Notes: generated by a model not told the origin, from the sequence alone. Shown: positions 45,002 to 55,397, counted from the stretch's first letter. The stretch is DNA of 64,000 nucleotides from Neoasaia chiangmaiensis (GCF_002005465.1 NZ_CP014691.1:496001-560000); one strand, 5' to 3'. Made by a program: numbers and translations.

Positions 45002-46420
45002 ATGGTTGGAGTTGCATCGATTCGTTCGGACGAACAGACGACGCATCATGCTCGAAGCACGACACGCGCGACGCTGCTCGGTATTGTCGCGGCATTGGCT
45101 GGACTGATGTTCGGCCTGGATACGGGCGTCGTATCCGGTGCGCTTCCGTTCATTGCCACGGATTTTCATCTTTCCTCGCGCACGCAGGAGTGGATCGTGT
45201 CGTCCATGATGGCAGGCGCGACATTCGGCTCCCTGCTGGCTGGCAACATCTCCGCCCGCTTCGGCAGGACTGGCGCGATGATGGGCGCGGCAATCCTTTT
45301 CCTGCTCGGCACGTTCGCCTGTGCCTTCGCGCCAGCGCCCGCCATCCTCATCGTCGGACGCGTGTTCCTGGGGCTGGCCGTTGGCATCGCGGCGTTTGCA
45401 GCACCGCTTTACATTTCGGAAATCACGGTAGAATCGGCGCGTGGCGCCATGATTTCCTTCTATCAACTCATGGTATCGCTCGGCATCTTCCTCGCCTTCC
45501 TTTCTGACAGCCTCCTGTCCGGTGGCGGTCACTGGCGCTGGATGCTGGGCATCATGGCCGTGCCCGCGACCCTGTTCCTGCTGAGCGTTCTCTATCTACC
45601 GCATTCACCGCGCTGGCTGATGATCCAGAACAGGAAAACGCAGGCCCGGCGCGTATTGAACCTTTTACGCTCCGATGAGGAAGTCGCCGCAGCCGAACTG
45701 TCCGACATCGAGGCGCGCCTGCAGCAGGGAACCGACAAGGGCAGGGGATCCACCCTGTTCTGGCGGAACGGGAACTTTCGCCGGTCGGTGTTTCTCGGCA
45801 TGATATTGCAGGTCATGCAACAGCTCACGGGCATCAACGTGCTGATGTATTATGCGCCGCGCGTCTTCGAGGCTGCGCATTTCGGCACCTCCGCCGCCGT
45901 ATGGGCAACGACCCTGGTGGGCCTGACGAACATGACGCTTACCGCCATCGCGATTGTGTTCGTCGATAAGTGGGGACGCCGACCGCTTCTCATTCTGAGC
46001 TGCGTCATCGCAGCCGCAAGCATGGGTGGAATCGGCCTGATTCTCTGGAGCGGCGCACAGAGCTTCGGTGCACAGCTGGCGCTCGTCGGCTGTGTCCTGC
46101 TGTTCGTTGCCGGCTTTGCGATCGGTGAGGGACCTCTAGTATGGACCCTGTGCTCCGAAGTTCAGCCGACACGGGGAAGGGATTTCGGTATCGGCTGTTC
46201 GACGGTCACGAACTGGGCGGCTAATTGCCTCGTCAGCAACACGTTCCTCAGTCTTATGGCCGCAGTCGGCAGTGCAGGCACGTTCATTTTATTTGCGGTG
46301 CTGAATGGAGCCTTCATCATCGTAACGCTTGCGTTCGTGCCAGAAACGAAGGGTGTCTCGCTCGAGACCATCGAAACGAATCTCCTTTCGGGCAAGCGCC
46401 TGCGCGACATTGGCCGTTAG
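45002..46420 (+). CDS. Sugar-porter family MFS transporter
   Basis: A 472-aa 12-helix proton symporter of the sugar porter family. Signatures are GLMFGLDTGVVSGALPFI, FGRTG, GRVFLGLAVGIAAFAAPLYISE, PHSPRWLM, LTGINVLMYYAP, DKWGRRPLL and PETKGVSLE. Such proteins import galactose, xylose, arabinose or glucose. It begins at ATG 45002 with AGGACA upstream, divergent from gntP. Confidence 0.9.
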   Translation: MVGVASIRSDEQTTHHARSTTRATLLGIVAALAGLMFGLDTGVVSGALPFIATDFHLSSRTQEWIVSSMMAGATFGSLLAGNISARFGRTGAMMGAAILFLLGTFACAFAPAPAILIVGRVFLGLAVGIAAFAAPLYISEITVESARGAMISFYQLMVSLGIFLAFLSDSLLSGGGHWRWMLGIMAVPATLFLLSVLYLPHSPRWLMIQNRKTQARRVLNLLRSDEEVAAAELSDIEARLQQGTDKGRGSTLFWRNGNFRRSVFLGMILQVMQQLTGINVLMYYAPRVFEAAHFGTSAAVWATTLVGLTNMTLTAIAIVFVDKWGRRPLLILSCVIAAASMGGIGLILWSGAQSFGAQLALVGCVLLFVAGFAIGEGPLVWTLCSEVQPTRGRDFGIGCSTVTNWAANCLVSNTFLSLMAAVGSAGTFILFAVLNGAFIIVTLAFVPETKGVSLETIETNLLSGKRLRDIGR

Positions 46421-46433
46421 GAAAACAAACGAC

Positions 46434-47174
46434 ATGCTCATTCGCACCGATGAAACTGCCGATATCGATACGCCAACCGGGACAATGCGCGTTTATATCG
46501 CGCGGCCTGCGCGGGAGGGACGATTTCCTGCCGTGATCCTGTATTCCGAGATCTATCAGGTCACGGCGCCCATCGAGCGTCTTGCCGCCATGATCGCCGG
46601 GCAGGGGTATCTCGTCGCGATTCCCGAAGTGTATCACGAATATGAGCCAGCCGGCCGGGTCCTTGCCTACGACAAGCCGGGCACCGACCGCGGCAACGAA
46701 CTCAAATACACCAAACCGGTCGCTGCATTCGACAGCGACACGGCCGCACTTTACGACTGGCTACTGAAGCACAATGCCTGCAACGGTCAGGTCGGCGCTT
46801 TCGGCGTCTGTCTTGGCGGTCATCTCGCTTATCGCGCCGCCTTGCATTCCGGGATCAAGGCGGCGGCGTGCTTTTACGCAACCGATATTCATTCCGCATC
46901 GCTTGGAGCCGGAAAGTCGGACGATTCCCTTGCTCGTGCGGCGGACATCAGGGGCGAGATCATGATGGTCTGGGGCCGATCCGATCCGCATGTCCCCTAT
47001 GAGGGTCGACGCCGCATCCGGGATGCTCTGGAGCAGGCGGGCACCGCGCTCGAATGGCATGAAGTCGACGGTCAACATGCGTTCCTGCGCGACGGCGCGC
47101 CACGCTTCGATGCCGCATTGTTCCTGCAGGCCATGAACTGGACAAACGCTCTTTTCCAGCGCGCGCTACGGTAA
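46434..47174 (+). CDS. Dienelactone hydrolase family protein
   Basis: A 246-aa alpha/beta hydrolase starting at ATG 46434. Nucleophile Cys is in GVCLGGH (Cys-type, as in dienelactone hydrolase), with Asp in WGRSDPHVP and His in DGQHAFLRD. The substrate is unknown. It lies 13 nt after the sugar porter and abuts the next MFS gene, so the three look like one operon. Confidence 0.88.
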   Translation: MLIRTDETADIDTPTGTMRVYIARPAREGRFPAVILYSEIYQVTAPIERLAAMIAGQGYLVAIPEVYHEYEPAGRVLAYDKPGTDRGNELKYTKPVAAFDSDTAALYDWLLKHNACNGQVGAFGVCLGGHLAYRAALHSGIKAAACFYATDIHSASLGAGKSDDSLARAADIRGEIMMVWGRSDPHVPYEGRRRIRDALEQAGTALEWHEVDGQHAFLRDGAPRFDAALFLQAMNWTNALFQRALR

Positions 47175-48578
47175 ATGTCCGCTGTCGCATCGGGCGGAGG
47201 ATCTGCGACCCTTTCGGGCCACGACCTGCAGGGCCTTCATGGAACGGCCCGCACCCGCGCAATGCTCGCGGTGGCGTTGTCCGTTCTGCTATCGGTTCTT
47301 GATTACGCTGTCGCCAACGTAGCGCTGCCGAGTATCGCACACGATATTCATGCGTCGTCGTCCCAGTCGATCTGGGTCATCAATGCCTATCAATTGGCAT
47401 CCCTGTCGATGTTGCTTCCCCTTGCGTCGATCGGCGCGCGTATCGGCTTTGCGCGCATGTGCCGCCTGGGTATCGCATTGTTCCTTGTTGCATCCGTATG
47501 CTGCGCGGTTTCGCATTCCCTGCTCGAACTGGCGCTGGCCCGTGCGCTTCAGGGCGCGGGAGGGGCATGCATCATGAGCGTGAACATCGCTCTCGTTCGA
47601 TTCATCTATCCACATGCGGAGCTCGGGCGCGGCATTGCGCTCAACGGCCTTGTCATCGGCACCGGCGTGGCGCTTGGCCCGACTGTCGGATCGATTGTTC
47701 TGTCCTTTGCCGACTGGCCATGGATATTCTGGATCAATCTGCCGCTCGGTCTGGCGGCTCTGCTTCTTGCCAGCCTCGCACTTCCGGTCACGCCACGATC
47801 GGAAAGGTCGATAGACCGCGTCGGCATCGTGCTGACGGTATTGGCCTTCAGCACGACTGTTGTGGGTGTTGATGATCTGGTGCATGGCGGCAGCACGCTT
47901 GGCGTCGCGGTCGTATTGATCGGCATCGTGTGCTGGGGCGCATTATTGCGATGGCAGCATCGCCGGCCCGATCCGATCGTCCCGATAGACCTTCTGCGGA
48001 CAGGCAGTTTCGCCATCGCCTTTCTTGTTGGGACGACGGGTTTCATCGCTTCGAATTTCTTCATCATTGCGATGCCGTTCACGCTGGAGACCATATTCCA
48101 CCGACCGCCGACCGTGACTGGTTTCCTCATTACGCCATGGGCCGTCGGTGTCGCTGTCATGTCGTATCTGATCGGCAAGGCCGCGGATCGTTTTCCCGCA
48201 GCCGTTCTTTCAAGCATCGGTCTGGCGATCACGTCATCGGGATTCCTGATGCTCTGGTTACTGCCGGAGACCGCAACCAATTTCGACATCATCTGGCGAA
48301 CCGGCTGGGCGGGGGCCGGCTTCGGCATGTTTCAGCCACCCAACAACAGGGCCATGATGATCGCCGCCCCACGCGGTCGGGAGGGTGGTGCAAGCGGGCT
48401 GGTCTCGGTGGCGCGCCTGGGCGGCCAGACAATGGGCGCACTCCTCGTTGCCGCTGTCTTCGTGTTCGCCCGGCATGCCTCGTCGCTCTGTCTGCTCTGT
48501 GCGGCGTGCACGGCGGCAGGCGGCGCGACATTGAGTGTCAGTCGCCGTTTCCTTATGTCTTCGACGAAGAAGACATAG
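47175..48578 (+). CDS. MFS transporter, DHA2 (EmrB/QacA-like) family
   Basis: A 467-aa permease with about 14 membrane segments. Motifs are LDYAVANVALPSIA with ..SSSQSIWVINAYQLA, GARIGFARM, and ALGPTVGSIVL, as in drug:H+ antiporter family 2. The start ATG follows the hydrolase stop with no gap. No EmrA-type partner is adjacent. Confidence 0.88.
   Translation: MSAVASGGGSATLSGHDLQGLHGTARTRAMLAVALSVLLSVLDYAVANVALPSIAHDIHASSSQSIWVINAYQLASLSMLLPLASIGARIGFARMCRLGIALFLVASVCCAVSHSLLELALARALQGAGGACIMSVNIALVRFIYPHAELGRGIALNGLVIGTGVALGPTVGSIVLSFADWPWIFWINLPLGLAALLLASLALPVTPRSERSIDRVGIVLTVLAFSTTVVGVDDLVHGGSTLGVAVVLIGIVCWGALLRWQHRRPDPIVPIDLLRTGSFAIAFLVGTTGFIASNFFIIAMPFTLETIFHRPPTVTGFLITPWAVGVAVMSYLIGKAADRFPAAVLSSIGLAITSSGFLMLWLLPETATNFDIIWRTGWAGAGFGMFQPPNNRAMMIAAPRGREGGASGLVSVARLGGQTMGALLVAAVFVFARHASSLCLLCAACTAAGGATLSVSRRFLMSSTKKT
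48554..48577. terminator. Hairpin overlapping the MFS stop codon
   Basis: TATGTCTTC pairs perfectly with GAAGACATA around a 6-nt loop. It includes the last codons of the MFS gene, and the TAG stop begins at its edge. Confidence 0.4.
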
Positions 48579-48589
48579 AATGGATGCCC

Positions 48590-48610
48590 GACGATGACCC
48601 CCACATCGTC
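48590..48610. terminator. Hairpin overlapping the cobT stop codon
   Basis: GACGATG pairs perfectly with CATCGTC around a 7-nt loop, between the MFS gene and convergent cobT. There is no T-run. It follows another perfect hairpin by 12 nt. Confidence 0.4.
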
Positions 48611-50453
48611 AAGACCGCGTCGAGAAAAGCTCCGTTAGCTTCTGCATCATCGTACCCCCCAGTTCTTCAGCATTGGTCAGTGTGACACTGCTGCGATAGT
48701 AACGCGTGACATCATGCCCGATACCAATGGCAACAAGTTCAGTATCAGCCGATCCTTCAATCCGGCCGATCACATGCCGGAGGTGATCCTCCAGATAGGA
48801 ACTGGGATTGACGGAGAATGTACTGTCATCGACCGGCGCACCGTCCGATATCACCATCAATATACGTCGATGTTCCGGACGACGGCGTAAGCGGCGCCAT
48901 GCCCAAAGCAGGGCCTCGCCGTCGATATTCTCCTTAAGAAGACCTTCCCGCAGCATCAGTCCCAGGTTGTTCCGCGCACGCCGCCATGGGCTATCCGCAT
49001 CCTTGTAGACGATATGCCGCAGGTCGTTCAGGCGGCCGGGCTCAGGCGACCGACCGGATGCAACCCAACGCTCCCGGCTCATGCCGCCTTTCCAGGCGCG
49101 TGTCGTGAAGCCGAGCACCTCGACCTTGACGCCACAACGCTCCAGGGTGCGGGCAAGGATATCCCCGCACATCGCCGCAACGGTAATGGGGCGCCCACGC
49201 ATCGATCCCGAATTGTCGATCAGCAACGTCACGACCGTGTCCCGGAACTCGGCCTCACGCTCATGCTTGTATGTCAGCGAAAGCATGGGATTGACGATGA
49301 CACGTGCCAGCCGACTCGCGTCCAGGATGCCTTCTTCCTGATCGAATGCCCAGGCACGCTGCTGCTGTGCCATCAGGCGTCGCTGCAGGCGATGCGCAAG
49401 CCGGGATACAACTCCCTGCATATTGACCAGTTGTTGATCCAGTTGCTGCCGAAGACGGATCAACTCATCCGGGTCGCACAGATCATCGGCCGTCGCTTCC
49501 TCGTCGAAGGCCGTCGTGAAGGCCTTGTAGCCGACCAGCGCGTCATCATCGTCGGCTTCGGGCTCCCGCCGCGAATCGCCGGCTGCTTCTTCGGCGCCAC
49601 CCTCCTGTTCGTCGGCCCGCTCGTCGCTTTCGGTTGCGTCGGGCGGCCCGGCGGGATCGGCCTGATATCCGGAGTTTTCGTCGTCCTGCGATTCATCTTC
49701 AGGCGGCGCATCGTCGTTCTGCGTGGCCTGATCCTGCTCCGCCTTGTCGTCGGTATCCTCGCCCTGTTCGGAACTGTCCTCATCCTCCTGCTGCGTCTCC
49801 GTCAATGCGCAGGCGCGCAGAAGATGACTGCACGCATTGGCGAATGCGCGCTGGTCGTCCTGATGTCGTGCCATTTCAGCAAGCGCGGAGCGCGCGTCAG
49901 GCGTAAGCGCGTCACGCCATGCCTGCAGGGCGGGTCCCGCCTGTCGCGGTGCCGGGGTTCCGGACATGGCTTCACGTGCCAGCAGGCTCAGCGCGAGCGG
50001 CGCGCCCATATCCTGTTGATTGAGCATCTTGCCACATCCGGCGTCGATGCAGTCCTGCGCCACCTTGCGATCGAGATTGGCCTGCATGCCCGCCATATGG
50101 CGCGAACCGTAGACCTCGCAACGCGCTTGTTCGACGGCGCCATAGACATCGCGGGCAATCGTCTCCCCCGGCATGCTGGCAGCGTGCAATTGCGCGTCGT
50201 GATGGCGGATCTTCAGGGCCGCGGCATCCGCCGCGCCGCGTATGCGTGCAACTTCCGCCGGCGGCATGGCGCGCGACAGATAGGGCAGGCGGACCTCCGC
50301 TGTCCGCTGCGCGTCTCGTGCGGATGCATTGTTCGCGAACGCAACCTCGGTCTCGGGTCGTCCGCCGACCGCACGAAGTGTCGCCGCCGTTACGCGGCGA
50401 AAATTCTCATTCCGCTCGAGGTCGTCACTGTTCTTTTTCGATGTGCCAGCCAT
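48609..50453 (-). CDS. cobT: Aerobic cobaltochelatase subunit CobT
   Basis: A 614-aa subunit of CobNST, which inserts cobalt into hydrogenobyrinate a,c-diamide in aerobic cobalamin synthesis. It has the acidic Asp/Glu-rich linker (about 210-300) and a C-terminal VWA domain with MIDAS (DNSGSMRGR). cobS lies 13 nt upstream; cobN is not in the window. A 511-codon frame on the opposite strand is a composition shadow. Confidence 0.93.
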   Translation of the reverse strand: MAGTSKKNSDDLERNENFRRVTAATLRAVGGRPETEVAFANNASARDAQRTAEVRLPYLSRAMPPAEVARIRGAADAAALKIRHHDAQLHAASMPGETIARDVYGAVEQARCEVYGSRHMAGMQANLDRKVAQDCIDAGCGKMLNQQDMGAPLALSLLAREAMSGTPAPRQAGPALQAWRDALTPDARSALAEMARHQDDQRAFANACSHLLRACALTETQQEDEDSSEQGEDTDDKAEQDQATQNDDAPPEDESQDDENSGYQADPAGPPDATESDERADEQEGGAEEAAGDSRREPEADDDDALVGYKAFTTAFDEEATADDLCDPDELIRLRQQLDQQLVNMQGVVSRLAHRLQRRLMAQQQRAWAFDQEEGILDASRLARVIVNPMLSLTYKHEREAEFRDTVVTLLIDNSGSMRGRPITVAAMCGDILARTLERCGVKVEVLGFTTRAWKGGMSRERWVASGRSPEPGRLNDLRHIVYKDADSPWRRARNNLGLMLREGLLKENIDGEALLWAWRRLRRRPEHRRILMVISDGAPVDDSTFSVNPSSYLEDHLRHVIGRIEGSADTELVAIGIGHDVTRYYRSSVTLTNAEELGGTMMQKLTELFSTRS

Positions 50454-50466
50454 GACAGCCGCCCGA

Positions 50467-51486
50467 TCAGGCCGTCAGCGGATTTTTGTCGAAGCAGCGC
50501 TGATAGTACTCCGCAACAATCGCGCGCTCGGCTTCATCACACTTATTGAGGAACGTCAGACGGAATGCCAACGCCAGATCCCCGAATATACGCTCATTTT
50601 CCGCCCAGGCGATGACCGCCCGTGGCGACATTAACGTCGACAGATCGCCACTCATGAAACCGGCACGTGTCAGATTGGCCAGCGCGACCATGCTCTCGAG
50701 GCGCCGCTGAAGGGTTTTATCATGCGCGTCGCCGCCCAGTTTCGCGCGTACGATGGCGACCTCCTGATCCACCGGCAGGTAATTGAGAGACGCCACGATA
50801 TTCCAGCGATCCATCTGCCCCTGATTGATCTGCTGTGTGCCGTGATAAAGCCCCGTCGTATCGCCGAGCCCGACCGTATTGGCCGTGGCGAACAGGCGGA
50901 ACGCCGGATTGGGCCGAATGACTCGGTTCTGATCGAGAAGCGTGAGATGACCTTCGGCTTCAAGAACGCGCTGGATGACGAACATGACATCCGGCCGGCC
51001 CGCATCATATTCGTCAAAGACGAGCGCACAGGGATGCTGGAGGCACCAGGGAAGCAGACCTTCCTTGAACTCCGTCACCTGTTTGCCGTCGCGCAGGACG
51101 ATGGCGTCCTTGCCGATAAGATCGATGCGCGAAATATGACTGTCGAGGTTGATGCGAATACACGGCCAGTTCAGTCGCGCGGCGATCTGCTCGATATGGG
51201 AGGACTTACCCGTGCCATGGAACCCCTGCACCATGACGCGCCTGTTATACGCAAAACCCGCCAGAATCGCCCGCGTCGTGTCCCGATCGAACTGATAGGT
51301 CGGATCGACATCCGGCACATGCTCCGTGCGGACGCTGAACGCCGGAACCTGCATATCGCAATCGATCGCAAAGACGTCCCGAGCGGAAACCGTGAGATCC
51401 GGCGCCCCAAGCACGCTTGTGGGAACGCTCTGGTGCTCGTTTGTCACGACGGTTTCAGGGGCGTCAACAGTTGCGAAATCGCTCAT
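50467..51486 (-). CDS. cobS: Aerobic cobaltochelatase subunit CobS
   Basis: A 339-aa AAA+ ATPase with Walker [14 protein letters not shown], Walker [15 protein letters not shown] and the sensor [10 protein letters not shown]. With CobT it forms the ATPase ring that activates CobN. Confidence 0.94.
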   Translation of the reverse strand: MSDFATVDAPETVVTNEHQSVPTSVLGAPDLTVSARDVFAIDCDMQVPAFSVRTEHVPDVDPTYQFDRDTTRAILAGFAYNRRVMVQGFHGTGKSSHIEQIAARLNWPCIRINLDSHISRIDLIGKDAIVLRDGKQVTEFKEGLLPWCLQHPCALVFDEYDAGRPDVMFVIQRVLEAEGHLTLLDQNRVIRPNPAFRLFATANTVGLGDTTGLYHGTQQINQGQMDRWNIVASLNYLPVDQEVAIVRAKLGGDAHDKTLQRRLESMVALANLTRAGFMSGDLSTLMSPRAVIAWAENERIFGDLALAFRLTFLNKCDEAERAIVAEYYQRCFDKNPLTA

Positions 51487-51570
51487 GGTTGTTCCATTTT
51501 TCCATTCTCTGGCAAGGGCGTTGGATCAAGATAGGCTCAGCTTGCCCGAACCGCCAGAGGCGAGGCCGGT

Positions 51571-52194
51571 TTAACCGGCACGTGCCTGTGCGACGCTGGT
51601 CGTCTCGACCCGATGGATATGCTCGCGAACGACCGAGTAGGCGGCGTTGACGGCCTTGAAACGTTCCTCGGCCGCGCGGTCGCCGCCGTTGGCATCGGGA
51701 TGGTGCTGCCGCGCCAGATCCTTGTAGCGAGCCTTGAGGATGTCGAGCGACACAGGCCATGCGAGACCCAGCGTGGACAGAGGCTGGCGGAGCGGCAAAG
51801 GCACATCGGAAGCAGCAGCCTGCTCCTGCCGCCTTTTTGCTGCCTGCGCGCGCCGCTGACGGCCGGCGCCAAGAATGTCCAGCGGGTCCAGCACCTCCTC
51901 TTCATCGAAGGTCTGGCCGCCGCGCGCGCCAAGACGCCATGACGGGCGCTGCCAGGACGTATCGGCACGGAGATGCGCCTCGATCTGCCCTGGCGTCATG
52001 CCTTTATAATAGTCCCAATTGGCGTTGTATTGCCTGACATGCTCAAGACAGAACCAGAAATAGTCGTTAAGCGTATCGCGGCTTTTGGGCGCACGGTATC
52101 CGGCACGCGCCGTGCAACCGGGCATCTGGCAACAGGCATCCGGCGCCGCCGGATCCGGATCGAACGCGCGATGTCGAGTGGATTTACGCTGCAT
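51571..52194 (-). CDS. J-domain (DnaJ-like) protein next to cobS
   Basis: A 207-aa protein. The N-terminal ~130 residues are of the type found beside cobS in alphaproteobacteria (CQMPGCTARAGYRAPKSRD, YFWFCLEHV). The C-terminal J-domain has the HPD signature (ARQHHPDANGGDR). The likely role is DnaK co-chaperone, maybe for chelatase assembly. The start ATG 52194 is divergent from the BolA gene with a 51-nt gap. Confidence 0.87.
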   Translation of the reverse strand: MQRKSTRHRAFDPDPAAPDACCQMPGCTARAGYRAPKSRDTLNDYFWFCLEHVRQYNANWDYYKGMTPGQIEAHLRADTSWQRPSWRLGARGGQTFDEEEVLDPLDILGAGRQRRAQAAKRRQEQAAASDVPLPLRQPLSTLGLAWPVSLDILKARYKDLARQHHPDANGGDRAAEERFKAVNAAYSVVREHIHRVETTSVAQARAG

Positions 52195-52245
52195 GGTCGG
52201 TTTTATGTGCTTTCGGACGCGCCGCTTGCAAGAAGGGAATTGAGG

Positions 52246-52527
52246 ATGGCCGAAAATGAACGGGCCCGCCGGATAGAAGCGATACTGAAGGAGGCTTTGG
52301 CCCCGGAAGTCGTGGAAATTCATGATGATAGCGCCAGGCATGCCCATCATGCCGGAACGCGTGAACTTGGCGGCGGTGGAGAGACGCATTTCAATATCAT
52401 GGTGATCAGCCGCCGTTTCAACGGAATGAGCCGCATTGCGCGCCATAGACTGGTCCACGATCTGCTGGCTCAGGAATTCTCCTCAGGCCTGCACGCGCTG
52501 TCTCTCGTGCTGAACGACAAGGTCTGA
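52246..52527 (+). CDS. BolA family protein
   Basis: A 93-aa protein from ATG 52246 with AAGGGA upstream. BolA signature: HFNIMVISRRFNGMSRIARHR and the LALSL-like end (HALSLVLNDK). BolA proteins pair with monothiol glutaredoxins in iron-sulfur and iron regulation. Longer starts exist in frame but run into the divergent J-domain gene. Confidence 0.92.
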   Translation: MAENERARRIEAILKEALAPEVVEIHDDSARHAHHAGTRELGGGGETHFNIMVISRRFNGMSRIARHRLVHDLLAQEFSSGLHALSLVLNDKV

Positions 52528-52529
52528 AA

Positions 52530-53102
52530 ATGAAGCAGTTCGGTCGGCTTGCTGCCTTACTCGGAACGATGCTTGCCCTGGCGGGATGCGCTCATGAAGG
52601 CCTGAGCACATTATCGAGCGAAGATCGCGTTCAGGCGCATCGCGTCGAACAAACCCTCGGCGATCTCAAGGGACTTACCGGCCGCTTCCAGCAGACGGGT
52701 CCGGATGACGCCGTGAGCAGCGGCACGTTCGACTATGCCCCCGGCCGTTTGCAACTGGACTACGCATTCCCGCATGTCTCGCATCTTGTCGCCGCAAACG
52801 GCCACATCGTGTTGACGGACGATACGACCGGCGCTGTCACACATCTCTCATTGGCGCGCAACCCGCTTGGGCTACTGCTGCGCACGCCGATCAGTTTCGA
52901 CAACGGCATTGTGGTGACGTCCGTTCGGCGGGGCAACAACGCCCTCCAGCTTTCCGCCGCACAGGCCAACAATCCATCCCAGGGCGAGTTGACGCTTCAG
53001 TTCTCGGATATCGGCGATCATCTGAATCTGATTGGTTTCGACGCGATCGATGCACGACAGCATCATGTCGTGCTGCATCTCTTCGATACGACCAGTCGCT
53101 GA
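52530..53102 (+). CDS. LolA-like carrier protein with a lipobox
   Basis: A 190-aa protein of the LolA fold (LTGRFQQTGPDDAVSSGTFDY and PGRLQLDY). LolA carries lipoproteins across the periplasm and is normally soluble. This one has a lipobox, LALAGC, at its N-terminus, so it should be lipid-anchored, which is unusual. The gap after BolA is 2 nt. Confidence 0.85.
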   Translation: MKQFGRLAALLGTMLALAGCAHEGLSTLSSEDRVQAHRVEQTLGDLKGLTGRFQQTGPDDAVSSGTFDYAPGRLQLDYAFPHVSHLVAANGHIVLTDDTTGAVTHLSLARNPLGLLLRTPISFDNGIVVTSVRRGNNALQLSAAQANNPSQGELTLQFSDIGDHLNLIGFDAIDARQHHVVLHLFDTTSR

Positions 53103-53130
53103 CGCATACCGATATTTCGCGCCAGACGTT

Positions 53131-53838
53131 TTATCCCCCGCCTTCCTCCTGCGGCACGCTGGCGAAAACATCCTGCCACGCCTCAAGCAAGGCATGATCC
53201 AGATCGGGCATGGATATATCCGGTTTGAAACGGGCAAGGCTTGTCACGCCATAGTCGCGAATACCGCATGGGACGATCCCGTCGAAATCCGTCAGGACAG
53301 GATCGAGATTGATCGAAACCCCATGCCACGAGACCCATCGGCTGACGCGAATGCCGAGTGCCGCGATCTTCGCTTCGCATCCCGTCACGGGGTCCTGCAC
53401 CCAGACGCCGATGCGCCCTTCGCGAGTCTCGGCATGTACACCCAGGAGCGCCAGGGCTCGAATGATCCAACGCTCAAGCGCCTGCACGAACGCGCGCAGA
53501 TCGCGCGCGGGCACATCGCCATGCGGTCTGGTCAGGTCCAGCATGACGTAGACAATGCGCTGTCCCGGGCCGTGATAGGTCCATTGCCCGCCACGACCGG
53601 CTTCAAAAGTATCGAAGCCATGCGGATTGGTCAGGTCCTCCGATCGAGCGGACGTGCCGGCTGTGAAGAGTGGCGGGTGCTCCAGAAACCAGAGCATTTC
53701 CGGCGCATGTGACTGGCGGATGGCCTCTGCCTGTGCGGCCATGAAGGAAAGGGCCCTGGGGTAGGGCACGTGTCCATAACTGCGCCTTAGAATAATTTTC
53801 GTCATAAAACTGCTTGCTGGTGATTGCTCGTCGCTCAT
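53131..53838 (-). CDS. lipB: Octanoyltransferase LipB
   Basis: A 235-aa enzyme that moves octanoate from acyl carrier protein to lipoyl domains. It has [15 protein letters not shown], catalytic Lys in CEAKIAALG, and the Cys in GIVPCGI. The start is ATG 53838. Confidence 0.95.
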   Translation of the reverse strand: MSDEQSPASSFMTKIILRRSYGHVPYPRALSFMAAQAEAIRQSHAPEMLWFLEHPPLFTAGTSARSEDLTNPHGFDTFEAGRGGQWTYHGPGQRIVYVMLDLTRPHGDVPARDLRAFVQALERWIIRALALLGVHAETREGRIGVWVQDPVTGCEAKIAALGIRVSRWVSWHGVSINLDPVLTDFDGIVPCGIRDYGVTSLARFKPDISMPDLDHALLEAWQDVFASVPQEEGGG

Positions 53839-53899
53839 GCATCGGCTATAGGCCCATCCATCCCAGCGGTATCGCCAAAAACGATCCGCTTGTCACGGT

Positions 53900-53985
53900 G
53901 CGGTCGTGGCGGAATGGTAGACGCGCAAGCTTGAGGTGCTTGTGGGGGAAACCCTGTGGAAGTTCGAGTCTTCTCGACCGCACCA
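53900..53985 (+). tRNA. tRNA-Leu (anticodon GAG)
   Basis: An 86-nt class II tRNA: acceptor GCGGTCG, anticodon loop TTGAGGT giving GAG (codons CUC and CUU), a long variable arm, GTTCGAGTC T-arm and encoded CCA. Confidence 0.97.
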
Positions 53986-54092
53986 AATGACAATCTGATT
54001 TGCCATTGAAAATATGCGGCATTTGCATTTTGGACGGGCATTGATGCCGATGCCTTCCTCCCGCCAGATTCCCTGTGTAATAAACGGTTTCA

Positions 54093-54121
54093 AATAACGG
54101 GTTGGCAGTTGACCTGTTATT
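54093..54121. promoter_or_regulatory. Inverted repeat upstream of galU
   Basis: AATAACGGGT and ACCTGTTATT form a 9-of-10 inverted repeat with a 9-nt spacer, about 100 nt before galU. A similar half-site AATAAACGGT lies just before it (54080). It may be an operator. The whole 233-nt gap between tRNA-Leu and galU holds no gene. Confidence 0.35.
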
Positions 54122-54219
54122 GCAACGCGACAACGCTTTCTGCGTTCGTTATGGTGTTGCGGATACGGAACCATATCGACCGATGAGTCGATGCACTCCA
54201 GGGTTAAGGTGATAGACAC

Positions 54220-55089
54220 GTGATAAAGCCATTGAAGAAAGCCGTGCTGCCCGTTGCCGGGCTTGGCACCCGTTTCCTTCCGGCCACAAAAGCCATGCCG
54301 AAAGAGATGCTCCCGGTCGTGGATCGTCCACTGATCCAGTATGCCATTGATGAGGCAAGGGAAGCCGGCATCGAGGAATTCTGCCTTATCACCGGCCGCG
54401 GCAAGGATAGTCTGATCGACTATTTCGATATCGCGTTCGAACTCGAAACGACCCTGCGCGAACGCGGCAAGACGGCAGCTCTGGAAGCCCTGTCGCCAAG
54501 TGGCATTCAGGCAGGCTCCCTCGTTGCCGTTCGTCAGCAGGAGCCTTTGGGCCTGGGACATGCGATCTGGTGTGCACGTTCCTTCATCGGCAATGATCCG
54601 TTCGCCATCCTGCTGCCGGACGATATCGTCAAGAGCAAGCGCGGATGCGTTGCCCAACTTGTCGATGCCTATAATCAGACGGGCGGTAACGTCGTTGCCG
54701 TGACTGAAGTGCCGCAGGAGCATACGAACCGTTATGGCATCCTCGATATCGGGGCCGATGACGGCAGGCTGGTCGAGGTCAAGGGGCTGGTCGAGAAGCC
54801 CGATCCGAAGGACGCACCGTCCAACCTGTCAATCATCGGACGCTATGTTCTGACGCCTGACGTCATGACCCATCTCTCGAAACTGGAGCGTGGCGCTGGT
54901 GGCGAAGTCCAGCTGACAGACGCGATGGCGAAGATGATCGGCCATGTGCCGTTTCATGGTCTGCGCTACGAAGGACAGCGCTACGATTGCGGCGACAAGG
55001 CTGGTTTCCTGGAAGCGCAGATCGCTTTCTCGATCGATCGCCCTGACCTGGGGGCATCCGTGAAGGAGTTCCTGAAGAAATACGTGTAA
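54220..55089 (+). CDS. galU: UTP-glucose-1-phosphate uridylyltransferase
   Basis: A 289-aa nucleotidyltransferase that makes UDP-glucose. Motifs are VLPVAGLGTRFLPATKAMPKEMLP and the substrate lysine in EVKGLVEKPDP. The start is GTG 54220. It supplies UDP-glucose for surface glycans and cellulose-type polymers. Confidence 0.95.
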   Translation: MIKPLKKAVLPVAGLGTRFLPATKAMPKEMLPVVDRPLIQYAIDEAREAGIEEFCLITGRGKDSLIDYFDIAFELETTLRERGKTAALEALSPSGIQAGSLVAVRQQEPLGLGHAIWCARSFIGNDPFAILLPDDIVKSKRGCVAQLVDAYNQTGGNVVAVTEVPQEHTNRYGILDIGADDGRLVEVKGLVEKPDPKDAPSNLSIIGRYVLTPDVMTHLSKLERGAGGEVQLTDAMAKMIGHVPFHGLRYEGQRYDCGDKAGFLEAQIAFSIDRPDLGASVKEFLKKYV

Positions 55090-55112
55090 TTCAAGGCTTT
55101 CTCGACAAGGCA

Positions 55113-55147
55113 ACAGGGGGCCGCTCGTTTTCCGCATGGCTCCCTGT
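55113..55147 (+). terminator. Terminator-like hairpin after galU
   Basis: ACAGGGGGCC pairs with GGCTCCCTGT (ten pairs including one G-T) around a 15-nt loop, 24 nt after the galU stop. Only a short T-containing tail follows (AGTTCTT). Confidence 0.55.
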
Positions 55148-55204
55148 AGTTCTTGCCCGGCGCCTATTTGCTTCAGGTTCCAACCCCATTCGGGAATAGG
55201 CTTT

Positions 55205-55390
55205 ATGGCAGATTCTCGCTTTCAATCCTTTCTTGAGCCGGGACAATTCGTGACCCATCCGTTTCATCCGGAATGGGGCTGCGGACAGGTGCAATCCGCC
55301 ATCGGCTCTCGCGTGACGGTTTCATTTGAGAATGCCGGCAAGGTTCTGATCGACGCTTCCCAAATCGCGTTACAGATCGTCCCGAAGTAG
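55205..55390 (+). CDS. DUF3553 family small protein
   Basis: A 61-aa protein with a PGQFVTHPFHPEWGCGQVQS and VSFENAGKVLID pattern, an SH3-like beta fold related to the CarD/RAPTOR-type DUF3553. Function unknown. It lies just before comF. Confidence 0.85.
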   Translation: MADSRFQSFLEPGQFVTHPFHPEWGCGQVQSAIGSRVTVSFENAGKVLIDASQIALQIVPK

Positions 55391-55397
55391 ATTACGC

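Noticed and set aside
49014-50549. 511-codon open frame on the plus strand with hydrophobic stretches
   Set aside because: Antisense to cobT; the hydrophobic runs mirror the acidic linker of CobT.
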